A DNA stretch of 42,713 nucleotides from Anaerococcus sp. GTDB lineage: Bacteria > Bacillota > Clostridia > Tissierellales > Peptoniphilaceae. Each line of letters starts with the position of its first letter. The first letter of the stretch is position 1. The notes below the pieces were generated by a model. The model worked only from the letters and a program-made list of their open reading frames with translations. It did not search any database and had not been told where the DNA came from. Position numbers and translations under genes: made by a program. The stretch lies in assembly GCF_030825785.1 (NCBI RefSeq), contig NZ_JAPJPG010000013.1, positions 1-42,713 of the forward strand. Direction: 5' to 3'. Positions 1 to 8,868 of this stretch are shown in pieces.

Positions 1-3000
1 ATCATCTTGACTTGCGTTTGGATCTTCAAGTACTTTCTTAGCATCTTCTAGTGCTTTGTCGTATGCATCCTTCTTGTCTTGGTCTGCATTCTTATACTTG
101 TCTGATGCTTTTGTATCATCTTTCTTGTCTACTTCAGCTTGAAGTGGTTTCTTATCTACTTCTGTAGTTTTTTCTTCTACTAAGTCACTACCCTTGATTG
201 TATCTTTTGATCCATCTGGGTATGTGATTGTTGCTGTACCATCAGCGCCAACTTCTACTGTTGTTCCTTCTGGGAATTTATCTTTGTTTGCATCTTCGAT
301 TGCTTTCTTAACAGCATCTTTTTCTTCTTGTGTTAAGTTAGTCTTGTCTGCAACTTCTGTCTTAGCTGGTACTACTGGTTCAGTTTGATCTGCTTGTGTC
401 TTAGCTTTTTCTTCAACTAAGTCACTACCCTTGATTGTATCTTTTGATCCATCTGGGTATGTGATTGTTGCTGTACCATCAGCGCCAACTTCTACTGTTG
501 TTCCTTCTGGGAATTTATCTTTGTTTGCATCTTCGATTGCTTTCTTAACAGCATCTTTTTCTTCTTGTGTTAAGTTAGTCTTGTCTGCAACTGGTGTCTT
601 AGCTGGAACTGTTGGTTCGATAGAGTCTGTTTGTTTTGAAGCATCTTTCCAAACAGCGTAAACAATTTGTCCTTCTGTTAAGTTTGCTACAACCACATCC
701 ACTTCTGTTGCATCAGGTTTGCTTGCCCAACCTACAAATTCTTTTCCTTCTTGAGTTGGTGTTGGAGCCTGTACTCCATCACTTATATCATCTGTCTTTG
801 TAGTTGAATTATCATCAAACTTACCGCCATTTGCATCAAATGTTACAAGTTTTTCTTCTGACCAGATTGCATATACTACTTGGTGTGTAGTTATTGGTGT
901 TTCTGATGTGAATTTCTTATCAGCTGCTAATTTATTAAAGGCATCTGATTTAACAATTGTTGCTCCTAGTTCAGCTTTACCTGCTTCAGTTACCCAACCT
1001 AGGAATTTTTTTCCTTCTGCTGTTGGATTTTCAGCAAATGAATCTCCAGTTCCTTTAGCAACATTTGCTCCTGTAAATCCGTTTGCAACATAGCCTTGAT
1101 CATCAGCATATTTGACGTTATCTGGAGCAATTCTTACTGATTTTGTGCTAGCATCAGCAAACTTTCCATCTGTTGTATCGAATAATACTCTTGTTCTTAC
1201 TCTTGTTTCTACTAACTCGGTTGGTAGGGATGATCCGTCTGACGCGTTGAAATAAAGCTTCATGTCTTTTTTAAGAACTAGCTTGTTATTTCCTTCTGCA
1301 CTAACATCTCTAGCTGATGTTCCAGCTTTTGAAATTTCTCCTAGTTTATTAAGATCGATATCATATCTATAAACCCTATATTCTTTTTCTCCATCAGCTC
1401 CCTTTAATGTAAGCTTAGAACTATTATCTACTTTTATTTCACCTTTATCTGTGTATTCATCAGCAAGGGCGTGAGTTTTACCTAAAAGTGCTATATCATT
1501 TAAAAGCTCTGTACGCATTCTGATTGATCCGCCATCATATTTTGTATAACCTTGAATCTTATCAGTATCTTTCATAAATGCAGTATTATCAGATGGTAAA
1601 ACCTTAGGGTCTTTGTAGAAATCATCAGTTCCTTCTGCATAGTCATTTGTAAATATAACTTGGTAAGGTTTATATAATGATTTATTTACTGATAGGATTG
1701 ATGAAGTATCAGAATGGTCAACCCAAGTCATGTTAGTATAATTTTCGCCCTTTTGTAATGCGTCATATCTGAAGTATGATGTTTGGCCTTCTATTATCTG
1801 ACCATTTTCATCATACGACTCAACTATGATGTCGGCACCAGGTTTTAATTTTTTAGTGTTTATATAGAAGTTTCCAGCTGAAGCATTTGCCAATCTATTT
1901 GGTGTTCCTGTTAGAACTTTGTCTGTATCTTTAGTAACCCACTCTGTTCGAATTCCATTAAGTTTAAATTCTGTAGAGCTTTCTGTTCCATCAGCTAGAG
2001 TATATTTTAATACATAGTGACCTTTTCTACCTTCTTTGTAAATGTGCATTGTAATATTTCTATCATTATTTAAAGTTAAGGTAGCTGCACCTTGATTACG
2101 TTTGGTAGCATTATTAATCTCTAGGAAGTTTACTGGATCATTGTGTTCTTTTGTATATGGCATATAAATCTTTAACTTATCACCAGGTCTAATTATAGCC
2201 CCTTCTCTAAGTTTAAATTCAAATACACCCTTTGCAAACTCTTTTATGGATTCTATGGAGCCCTTTCCAGTTACATAATAGTTGTAATATCCTTGGCCTT
2301 TTCTGATTATTGCTTGGTCACCATCACCAATCTTAATCATAATTTGTCCGCCAGTAGGGACACTTGTAGTATCTACAAGGTAAGAATCACCCTCTTGAGC
2401 AACAAATCCATTATCATAAGATTTTTCAAACACAGCCCATCCATCTTTGTTTGGATTAACCCAGCCTGATATCATTGAGTAATCAAGTTTTCTTGTTTTT
2501 GACTGATCAAATGTGTCTTCAAATTTTGATTTGTCTACAACATAATCAATACCAGTGATATAGTATCCTTGTATCATAGTGTATTGGTCATGTTTTTCAA
2601 CTTCAACTTTATTTACACCTTCTTTTTGGAAATCATGAGTACCTATAACTAGGTAGGCAAGTTTCCCATCAGCTGTTTTGTTAAAGTCGTCTAGCTTAAT
2701 GCCTACTTTGTGTGAATATTTTGATTTAAGTCTTGTATTTTCAAAAACATTAACATAGGCAACATAGCCATCTTTATCAGCTTTTAGATAGTTAAGAAGA
2801 TTTGCATCGAATGCTTGTGTAAAGGCAATTTGTTGTCCACCAACTGTTGGTGCCTTATAATTACCTGATCTTTCACCTGTATATTGTGTTCTAATAATAC
2901 CTAAATTAGACTTGTCATCGTATTGCTCTGGGTTGGCAATAAACTCAGACATGAATGACTCTTGGTTTGTAGCATTTTCACTATCTTTTTGGTAACCACC

Positions 3001-4257
3001 TTTTAAGAATAGGGAATTAACCTCATCCTCTAATGATACTGATGTAGTCTTGGTATAAGTAGAATAGTCCATGCTTGATTTACCTGGAGCGTAGGCATAT
3101 ATTCTCTTGCCCTTTGCATCAGTTAGTCTCATTTGGACAGTATAATTTTTTCCACCCAAATCTTTTAGGGTTACACCTTCTTTAAGAACTAGGTTTATTG
3201 GTAAGTTTTTCCTCTGATTTGTACCGTCTCCTCTTGATACACCTAGGTCAAACATCCTCTCTTTTCCATCATTAAATGAAGTTAATTTTGCTGTATCAGA
3301 TTTTTCGTTTCCATCTATTGTTACACCTACTACATAGGATGAGTCGTAATCAATAAATTGATCTAGTTCACCAAAGTTAAATAAGACCCTGTACCATACT
3401 CCTGAGGTAGCTGCAGCTTTTTCTTTGTATAAAAGTCTAATAACTGTTCTTCCATTAGCATCAACAAAGGTTCCATCATAATCGACATCGTTCATTTCTA
3501 CAGGATCAGATGTTGATACTCTAACAAGTCTTTGGTTTTCACTAATAGCCCAACGGCTCTTATCTTGTGGTTTTTTGTCCCAGTTTTCTTTAGCTTTCTC
3601 TTCTACGAACTCATCTGATGGTTCTGCTGCTGATTCAGTTGCAGCACTTTTTTGAGCTTCTTTTTTGTCGGCTCCATCTTCGCTAATTTCAAGAACTTCT
3701 TTGTCCGCTTCTTCTGCCTTTTTAGCCTTTTCGTCAGCTAATTTTTTGTCAGCTATTTTCTTATCTAGGAAGCTTTCTACATCAAAGTTTTCGCCTGCTT
3801 CTTTTTCTACTTTAGCTTCTTTTTCGATTTCTTTAATCTCTTCTTCTGTGAAGCCCGCTTCTTTTAGCTTAGCAACTTGATCTTCTGTTAGCTTAAACTC
3901 TTCTTTAGAATCAGCTGATATTTCTCCTGTTGAGTCATCTTCTATGATTTCATTTACAGGAAGAGTGTCTTCCGCGTTTTCTTCATTATAAGTAACTGGC
4001 TATTCTTTAGCTTCATAAGTTACCTCGCTTGATTCTTCTATTGGATCTTCCTCAACTGAAGTAGCTTTTTCTTCTGCTACTACATTTGTTGTTTCTTCGG
4101 CAGCTTCTACTGAGCTTGGAGATACAAGTAGTGCATAACCAAGCATGCAAGAAACTAGTCCTATTGAAAGCTTTCTGGTTGCATACTTTGGTTTTCTAAT
4201 AGATCCCTTGAGTTTTTTATACTCAATGATCTTAACTAACTTATCATTAGTATCCAT
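1..4257 (-). pseudogene. YSIRK-type giant cell-wall adhesin, interrupted by one in-frame TAG; 3' end outside window
   Basis: The ATG at 4257 follows a good AGAGAGGAT ribosome site. Residues 25-40 form a YSIRK/GxxxS-like export motif (YATRKLSIGLVSCMLG), followed by a hydrophobic stretch and a likely cleavage near A52/A53. Codon 86 (4002-4000) is TAG, but the same frame is then open for 1333 codons to the left edge; I read every triplet. The downstream part has an acidic Lys/Glu-rich segment (about residues 90-220), a long beta-rich region with no family I recognise, and two InlB-B-like repeats around 650-1110 (GKKFLGWV, VTFDANGGKF, GKEFVGWA). Then come two Rib/alpha-like repeats (TITYPDGSKDTIKG) and the start of a FIVAR-like helical segment (AYDKALEDAKKVLEDPNA). 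An LPXTG anchor would lie outside the window. Family knowledge suggests a sortase-anchored surface protein. The stop could be a real nonsense mutation, a read error, or a readthrough site; 'pseudogene' is the cautious call. Confidence 0.8.
181..592 (-). repeat. Two tandem Rib/alpha-like repeats, period 237 bp
   Basis: Positions 181-355 and 418-592 are identical base for base over 175 bp, exactly 237 bp (79 codons) apart, inside the adhesin gene. Each encodes the motif TVEVGADGTATITYPDGSKD followed by TIKGSDLVEEK. The linkers between copies differ slightly (EPTVPAKTPVADKTNLT against EPVVPAKTEVADKTNLT). Identity at DNA level, synonymous sites included, points to recent duplication or gene conversion; copy number may vary between strains. 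More copies may lie beyond the left edge, although the sequence left of 181 already changes to a FIVAR-like segment. Confidence 0.9.
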
Positions 4258-4813
4258 AATAATCCTCTCTTAAATATATTCGGTCTAATCCTTTTCGTGA
4301 TATATCTCACTAAAGTATAAGGCCAGTAACTTACATCATTTGATTCTAGATTAGAATTCAATTATATATACAATATATAATAGTATCTGGGATTTTCAAG
4401 CCCTAAGAAAAGGTTTTTAATAATAACAAATTAGTAAACCAAAATATCTAAAATTTAGAGCATTATATCTAAAATCCAACCGATATTTGCTAAAAATTAA
4501 TCATTATCACTAAGCAGAAGAAGATAGTAGGCTTCATTACCAATTGCAGTTTTCTACTCCAGAACTTACTTTCATATTGCTTGTAGAAATTCTTAAATAA
4601 ATTCCTTTAGATATTGATGGTTCCTCATTTTTATAAAATTTTTTATATAATCACTTTATAAAAATACATCATTTTTTATAAGTCTACTAGCTCTTAAACT
4701 TAAGCTATTATTCTTCATTAAAATTACTCTTAATCTCCATTGCTAAAAAGATTACAGTGAGTATAATACTAATTAATTATAAAAATTTTTGTTTAATTAT
4801 AAAGGAGAAACTT
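4258..4813. other. Intergenic region between divergent adhesin and brnQ genes
   Basis: About 555 bp, very AT-rich, without a convincing ORF. It must hold the promoters of both divergent genes. A TATAAT on the minus strand (4361-4366) and one on the plus strand (4646-4651) are the best -10 candidates, but neither has a good -35. A 10-bp inverted repeat (TTTTTATAAA at 4628-4637, TTTATAAAAA at 4655-4664) brackets the plus-strand -10 and could be an operator for brnQ. The adhesin leader has GTGATATATCTCAC at 4297-4310. No T-box or known riboswitch signature was seen upstream of brnQ. Confidence 0.45.
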
Positions 4814-6139
4814 TTGGATAAGAGAAAAAAAGATATTTTGGTCAGTGGACTTGCGCTTTTTGCCATATTTTTTGGGGCAGGAAATTTGATTTTTCCTCCA
4901 TATCTGGGCGTGAGTGCTGGCAGTGGTTGGTTTAGGACTATGTTAGGTTTCCTTCTTGCCGACCCTGTTATACCAATTTTAACTGTGTTTATAACTGCCT
5001 TTGCTGGTGGAAAAGCTATTGATATCGGAAAGCGTGTTGGCCCTACCTTCTCCAAGGTCCTAACCCTTGCTGCAATTATCTGTATTGGACCAGCCTTTGC
5101 GATTCCTAGAACGGCTGCAACTACATATGAAGTGGGCTTTGCACCATTTTTCCCTAATCTTCCGATTTGGGCCCTTACTTTTGTATTTTTCGCTATTACT
5201 CTCTTGCTTTCTTTTAAGGAAAGTAATGTTGTAAATATTATCGGAAAATATATAACTCCAGCCTTACTCTTCTTTCTATTTGTATTGATAGTGAAGGCTA
5301 TAGTAAGTCCTATTGAGACACCTATAAAAAATACTAAGAATGGTGGATTTTTCGTAAATGGTTTCTATGAGGGTTATCAGACTCTTGATGCTTTTGCATC
5401 TCCTCTATTTACTGGTATTGTGGTGACAGATATTCTTAGGAAGGGCTACGGACAAGTCTCTAGGAAAGATAGAAGGTCCTTTATCATCTGGGTGGGACTT
5501 GTAGCTTCAATATTTCTAGCTATAGTGTATGGTGGTCTAACCTATCTTGGAGCTAGTGCAAGTCAGGTCTTTAGTCCAGATGATTCTCGTGTAGATATTT
5601 TAGTAAATCTTGTCTATATGCTCTTAGGTAATTTCGGTAAGTTTGCCCTAAGTATAGCGGTAACTCTTGCCTGTCTTACTACAGCGATTGGCCTTACTTC
5701 ATCTGCTGGAAACTTCATCGAAGAGCTTAGTGGAGGTAAGATTAAGTATAGTGTGACAGTGGTTGTTGTTACTGTGATTAGTTATTTACTTTCAAGTCTA
5801 GGTGTAGATGCTATAATAAATCTAGCTGTACCAGTCCTAACTGTAGGTTATCCTATAATAATTGCCCTAGTCTTCTATATGATTTTCGAAAAGAAGATTC
5901 CTTACAATATGGCCTATATATTGATGGTCTGTGGGGTCCTAATCACTGCACTTATAGAAACTTTCGGAGAGAAACTCGGACTAATTTCCCTACTTGATAC
6001 GATAAAATCACTTCCTCTAGCAGAGTTCGGATTTACCTGGTTCATTCCATCTCTAGTATGCTTTGTAATAGGCTATATCCTAGGCATGATGGGTCTTGGC
6101 AAGAGGCGAGAAGAGGATGTTAAGGAAAGTATGTTTTAG
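4814..6139 (+). CDS. brnQ: Branched-chain amino acid permease BrnQ (LIVCS family)
   Basis: A 441-residue, twelve-helix-type membrane protein that should import leucine, isoleucine and valine with a cation. The N-terminus, DILVSGLALFAIFFGAGNLI followed by FPPYLG, is the hallmark of BrnQ/LIVCS proteins. The start is taken as TTG at 4814: AAGGAG (4802-4807) sits 6 nt upstream and the protein then opens MDKRKKDILV, as in other family members. The upstream ATG at 4757 would add 19 residues without a ribosome site. The gene is monocistronic, divergent from the adhesin and convergent with recQ. Regulation is unknown; see the inverted repeat in the upstream region. Confidence 0.92.
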   Translation: MDKRKKDILVSGLALFAIFFGAGNLIFPPYLGVSAGSGWFRTMLGFLLADPVIPILTVFITAFAGGKAIDIGKRVGPTFSKVLTLAAIICIGPAFAIPRTAATTYEVGFAPFFPNLPIWALTFVFFAITLLLSFKESNVVNIIGKYITPALLFFLFVLIVKAIVSPIETPIKNTKNGGFFVNGFYEGYQTLDAFASPLFTGIVVTDILRKGYGQVSRKDRRSFIIWVGLVASIFLAIVYGGLTYLGASASQVFSPDDSRVDILVNLVYMLLGNFGKFALSIAVTLACLTTAIGLTSSAGNFIEELSGGKIKYSVTVVVVTVISYLLSSLGVDAIINLAVPVLTVGYPIIIALVFYMIFEKKIPYNMAYILMVCGVLITALIETFGEKLGLISLLDTIKSLPLAEFGFTWFIPSLVCFVIGYILGMMGLGKRREEDVKESMF

Positions 6140-6149
6140 AAATAAAAAT

Positions 6150-6172
6150 ACGGGCTTTTGGGCCCGTTTTTG
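6150..6172. terminator. Bidirectional intrinsic terminator between brnQ and recQ
   Basis: Stem ACGGGC/GCCCGT (6150-6155 with 6162-6167) with a 6-nt loop, followed on the plus strand by a five-T run. Read on the minus strand, the same stem is followed by ATTTTTATTT. It lies 10 bp after the brnQ stop and about 45 bp after the recQ stop, so it can serve both convergent genes. Confidence 0.85.
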
Positions 6173-6214
6173 CTTGTTCTTTATTTGGAAATTACTATTT
6201 TTCGCTAGGATAGT

Positions 6215-7999
6215 CTATCTTTCAAACTCCCTAATCTCCGCCAGAAATATATCCCCGTATTGGAGGAGTTTTTTATCTCCTACTCCCTTGATCATTAGCA
6301 TTTCGTCTTCTGTCCTTGGTTTTTTCTGGGACATTTCTTTAAGACTTGCATCGGAAAATATTATGAAGGGTGGGATGTTTCTCATTCTTGCCATCTCTAG
6401 TCTTACTTCTTTTAGGTGTTTGAAGAGCTTTTCGTCATAGCTTAACTTAACATCGAAGCCGTCTTTCCTGACTCTTTCTTCTTCCTTTCTGATATTGACT
6501 AGGACTTTGACCTCTCCGAAAAGGACGTCCTTGGATTTTTCTGTAAGCTTAAGGATGGGGCAAGTTGTGCCTGAGACCTTGATATATCCATCTGCTGTGA
6601 GAGTTCCTATCAAGTCTTTGATGTAGGTCTTGGATTTATCTTTAATAATGCCATAGGTTGAGATCTTGTTTAGTTCTTTCTCCCTAGCGTTTTTATTCTT
6701 TGATCCCATCAGGCAATCGACTATAGTAGATGTTCCATATCTTTGGTCTAGGCGGTAGATGCAGGATAAGATTTTCTGGCTATCTACTGTTGCATCTTCC
6801 TTTTCTATCTCTGATAGGCAATTGGTGCAGGCTCCACACTCATCCGCCGCATCTTGGCCAAAATAATTGAGTATATATTGTCTTAGACAGGCTGTGGTAT
6901 TTACATAATTGATTATAGTCTGGAGCTTTTCTAGCTGGATTCTCTTGTATACTCGGTTAGTTCCCATATTTATGAGGTGCTTGTTTATGATTATATCCTG
7001 GCCTGAGTAAAGGAGGATACAGGACGCCTCTTCTCCATCACGGCCTGCCCTTCCTGCTTCCTGGTAGTAGGATTCCATGTCCTTGGGCATATTATAGTGG
7101 ATGACATATCTCACGTTAGACTTATCAATCCCCATACCAAAGGCGTTGGTCGCAACAATTATCTTATTCTCATCATAGATAAAGGCATCCTGACTCTTTT
7201 TCCTCTCGCTTTCAGTCATTCCAGCATGATATTTCCCGCAAGCATAGCCCATGGCCCTTAGCTTCTTGTAGATAGCGTCGACTTTCTTCCTTGTAGAAGC
7301 ATAGATTATGCCAGAGTCTTCTTCATGGTCTCTTATGAAATCTTTTAGGTAGTTTATTTTCTTCTTTGGTTTTTCTACTAGAAATAGTAGATTCTTCCTA
7401 TCAAAGCCTGTGACTTTGACAAAAGGATCATTAAGTTCTAAGTTTTCTATTATATCATCCCTTACTTCCTTGGTTGCAGTGGCGGTAAAGGCTGTGATTT
7501 GGACCTTGCCGACAGTCTCGTAAAGCTTGGGAATTAGCTTATAGGAAGGTCTAAAGTCGTGGCCCCATTGGGAGATACAGTGGGCTTCATCTACTGCTAC
7601 AAAGGAAATTGTAAGGTCTTTTAGAAAGTCTATAAAAAACTCGTTCTCAAGTCTTTCTGGTGATATGTAGACAAGCTTTACCGCACCAGATTTTATATCA
7701 GACAGATTTTTCTTATAATCTTCAAGGCTTAGGGAAGAATTTATAAGACTCGCTGCGATTCCATTTTCCCTTAGGGCATCCACCTGGTCTTTCATTAGAG
7801 AAATCAAGGGAGATATGACAAGGCTGATTCCATCCATCATAAGGGCAGGAAGCTGGTAGCAAATAGACTTACCTCCACCAGTAGGAAGAACGCCGAGTAC
7901 ATCCCTACCAGCGAGAATTTCCTTTATAATCTCCTCCTGGCCCTCTCTAAAAGAATCATATCCAAAATATTTTTTCAAATTTCTAATCTCTTCTGTCAT
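6215..7999 (-). CDS. recQ: ATP-dependent DNA helicase RecQ
   Basis: A 594-residue 3'-5' DNA helicase of recombination and replication-fork repair. Visible motifs in order: Gln/DNA-binding entry FGYDSFREGQ (12-21), Walker A LPTGGGKS (38-45), DEAH box (137-140) within the RecQ signature DEAHCISQWGHDFRP, TATAT motif III (172-176), motif VI YYQEAGRAGRDG (311-322), the RQC zinc site (C371, C388, C391, C394) and a C-terminal HRDC domain (about 515-594). Length and domain order are those of full-length bacterial RecQ. It is monocistronic; the region upstream carries the repeat cluster at 8189-8745. Start at 7999 has AGAGGA 4-5 nt upstream. Confidence 0.96.
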   Translation of the reverse strand: MTEEIRNLKKYFGYDSFREGQEEIIKEILAGRDVLGVLPTGGGKSICYQLPALMMDGISLVISPLISLMKDQVDALRENGIAASLINSSLSLEDYKKNLSDIKSGAVKLVYISPERLENEFFIDFLKDLTISFVAVDEAHCISQWGHDFRPSYKLIPKLYETVGKVQITAFTATATKEVRDDIIENLELNDPFVKVTGFDRKNLLFLVEKPKKKINYLKDFIRDHEEDSGIIYASTRKKVDAIYKKLRAMGYACGKYHAGMTESERKKSQDAFIYDENKIIVATNAFGMGIDKSNVRYVIHYNMPKDMESYYQEAGRAGRDGEEASCILLYSGQDIIINKHLINMGTNRVYKRIQLEKLQTIINYVNTTACLRQYILNYFGQDAADECGACTNCLSEIEKEDATVDSQKILSCIYRLDQRYGTSTIVDCLMGSKNKNAREKELNKISTYGIIKDKSKTYIKDLIGTLTADGYIKVSGTTCPILKLTEKSKDVLFGEVKVLVNIRKEEERVRKDGFDVKLSYDEKLFKHLKEVRLEMARMRNIPPFIIFSDASLKEMSQKKPRTEDEMLMIKGVGDKKLLQYGDIFLAEIREFER

Positions 8000-8188
8000 A
8001 AAGTCCTCTGTTTCTTTTCTTTTGATACTTATCTAATAAATATAAATACGACAAGATAATGCCTAGTTAATGATGATTTTAAAATAGCTTTGTAATTTTA
8101 TCTCAATTGATTATAGCTTTAAGTAACTAATTGAATCCCTACTTTGCTTTCTCATATACTGTTCCTCCGCATCCTAGATATTTCTAGA

Positions 8189-8394
8189 GAGATCCCTCCA
8201 CTACGGTCGACGGTAGCTTGCGGGCTCAGGTCTAAAGACTTTCACCTCGCCAAGCCTCGATTTTGAACTCTTCGAGTTCTTGGAACTTATTTTTCAAATA
8301 AGTCCCACTTATTCGATTTTTTACAAAAATCGAAGCCCGACTGTCCGGCACTCTGCCATCAGCTCACTCTGTTCGCTGTGGCCATAACCATTAG
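8189..8394 (-). repeat. Structured dispersed repeat, copy D (about 206 bp)
   Basis: Read on the minus strand it begins CTAATGG and has the core hairpin at 8355-8382 (GCCA-CAGC-GA-AC-AGA-GT-GA-GCTG-A-TGGC). It continues through GCCGGACAG, which copy B also has, and further hairpins such as GAACTC/GAGTTC (8275-8289), ACTTATTT/AAATAAGT and CGATTTTT/AAAAATCG. It ends with GCAAGCTACCGTCGA and the terminal palindrome at 8189-8214. Copies A and B carry the same parts in the same order. It is divergent from copy A, with 39 bp between their starts. Confidence 0.75.
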
Positions 8395-8433
8395 GGATAA
8401 GGGATTAGCGAAATTCAGGAGTCCCCTTGCAAT

Positions 8434-8581
8434 CTCTAATGGAATTGTCACAGTGAGTAGACGAACTGATGAAATTCCTTAATCGAGGATTTTCGAGATA
8501 AAGGGCAAGCTCTTTGCTTGTCCTGAATCCGAAAACTACCGTCGACAGAGCTTCCACAGGGAAGCGACGAGAGGTCTACAG
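8434..8581 (+). repeat. Structured dispersed repeat, copy A (about 148 bp)
   Basis: Begins CTCTAATGGAATTGTCACAG, identical to copy B at 40766. Core hairpin at 8441-8478: GGAATT-g-TCA-CAGT-GA-GTAGAC-GA-ACTG-a-TGA-AATTCC. Next comes TTAATCGAGG, then a variable middle, then CCTGAATCCGAAAACTACC and a terminal segment ending GAGAGGTCTACAG as in copy B. The terminal palindrome holds an insertion relative to copy B. Function unknown; it could be an immobile remnant, a non-autonomous mobile element, or a transcribed RNA. Confidence 0.75.
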
Positions 8582-8669
8582 AACCTTGGGACGTGTTAGG
8601 TCAATGATTTATCAAGATAAGCATTCGCGTAATTTACTTAAACTTAGTAATCACCATGTCATCATATAC

Positions 8670-8743
8670 TGTAGATCTCTCACATTCGTTCGAGATGGCG
8701 TGGTGGATTTGTCTCAAGAGATCCCTCCACTTCGGTCGGGATA
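8670..8743 (+). repeat. Two solitary short palindromes of the same repeat family
   Basis: About 8670-8700 (GTAGATCTCTCACATTCGTT then CGAGATGGCG) and 8717-8743 (AAGAGATCCCTCCACTTCGG then TCGGGAT). Both match the consensus of the terminal palindrome of the long repeat, roughly GATCTCTC-N2-5-TTCGGTCGAGAT, and each can form a short stem. Related copies lie at 16292-16318, 16331-16356, 40697-40721 and 40880-40908. Confidence 0.65.
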
Positions 8744-8835
8744 AGGGGGGCCTATCGTCGGGACCAGGGGAGATATGAAATCAGTACAAGGGCGGGGTAG
8801 GCTGAATCTGCTAATGAATCAAACAATATTTCTGT

Positions 8836-8868
8836 AAAAAAAATAATTAAGCCCTAAGCCTAATTATT
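8836..8868 (-). terminator. Intrinsic terminator of the rlmL-to-DUF4097 operon
   Basis: Stem AATAATTAgGC / GCtTAATTATT (8858-8868 with 8842-8852) with a 5-nt loop, followed on the minus strand by eight Ts. The left arm overlaps the last codons and stop of the DUF4097 gene. Confidence 0.9.

Larger units (their letters stand above)
8000..8859. other. Gene-free block with clustered structured repeats
   Basis: About 860 bp between the recQ start and the end of the DUF4097 gene. The first ~150 bp must hold the recQ promoter; no strong consensus was seen. From 8189 to 8745 it is almost entirely repeat material: one family copy on the minus strand (8189-8394), one on the plus strand (8434-8581), and two solitary short palindromes (about 8670-8700 and 8717-8743). 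Open frames here run through repeats and lack ribosome sites, so no gene is called. Confidence 0.7.

Noticed and set aside
4000..4002. TAG in the adhesin as a pyrrolysine codon
   Set aside because: A single TAG in an adhesin, with no pyl genes in the window, does not support this; mutation or read error is simpler.
4258..4813. T-box or amino-acid riboswitch upstream of brnQ
   Set aside because: The T-box core UGGGUGGNACCRCG is absent and no terminator/antiterminator pair was found.
6096..6440. Plus-strand open frame overlapping the end of brnQ and recQ
   Set aside because: It crosses the bidirectional terminator and the conserved HRDC region of recQ on the other strand.
8514..8744. Plus-strand open frame of 76 codons in the repeat block
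   Set aside because: It runs through repeat copy A and the short palindromes, has no ribosome site and no protein-like composition.
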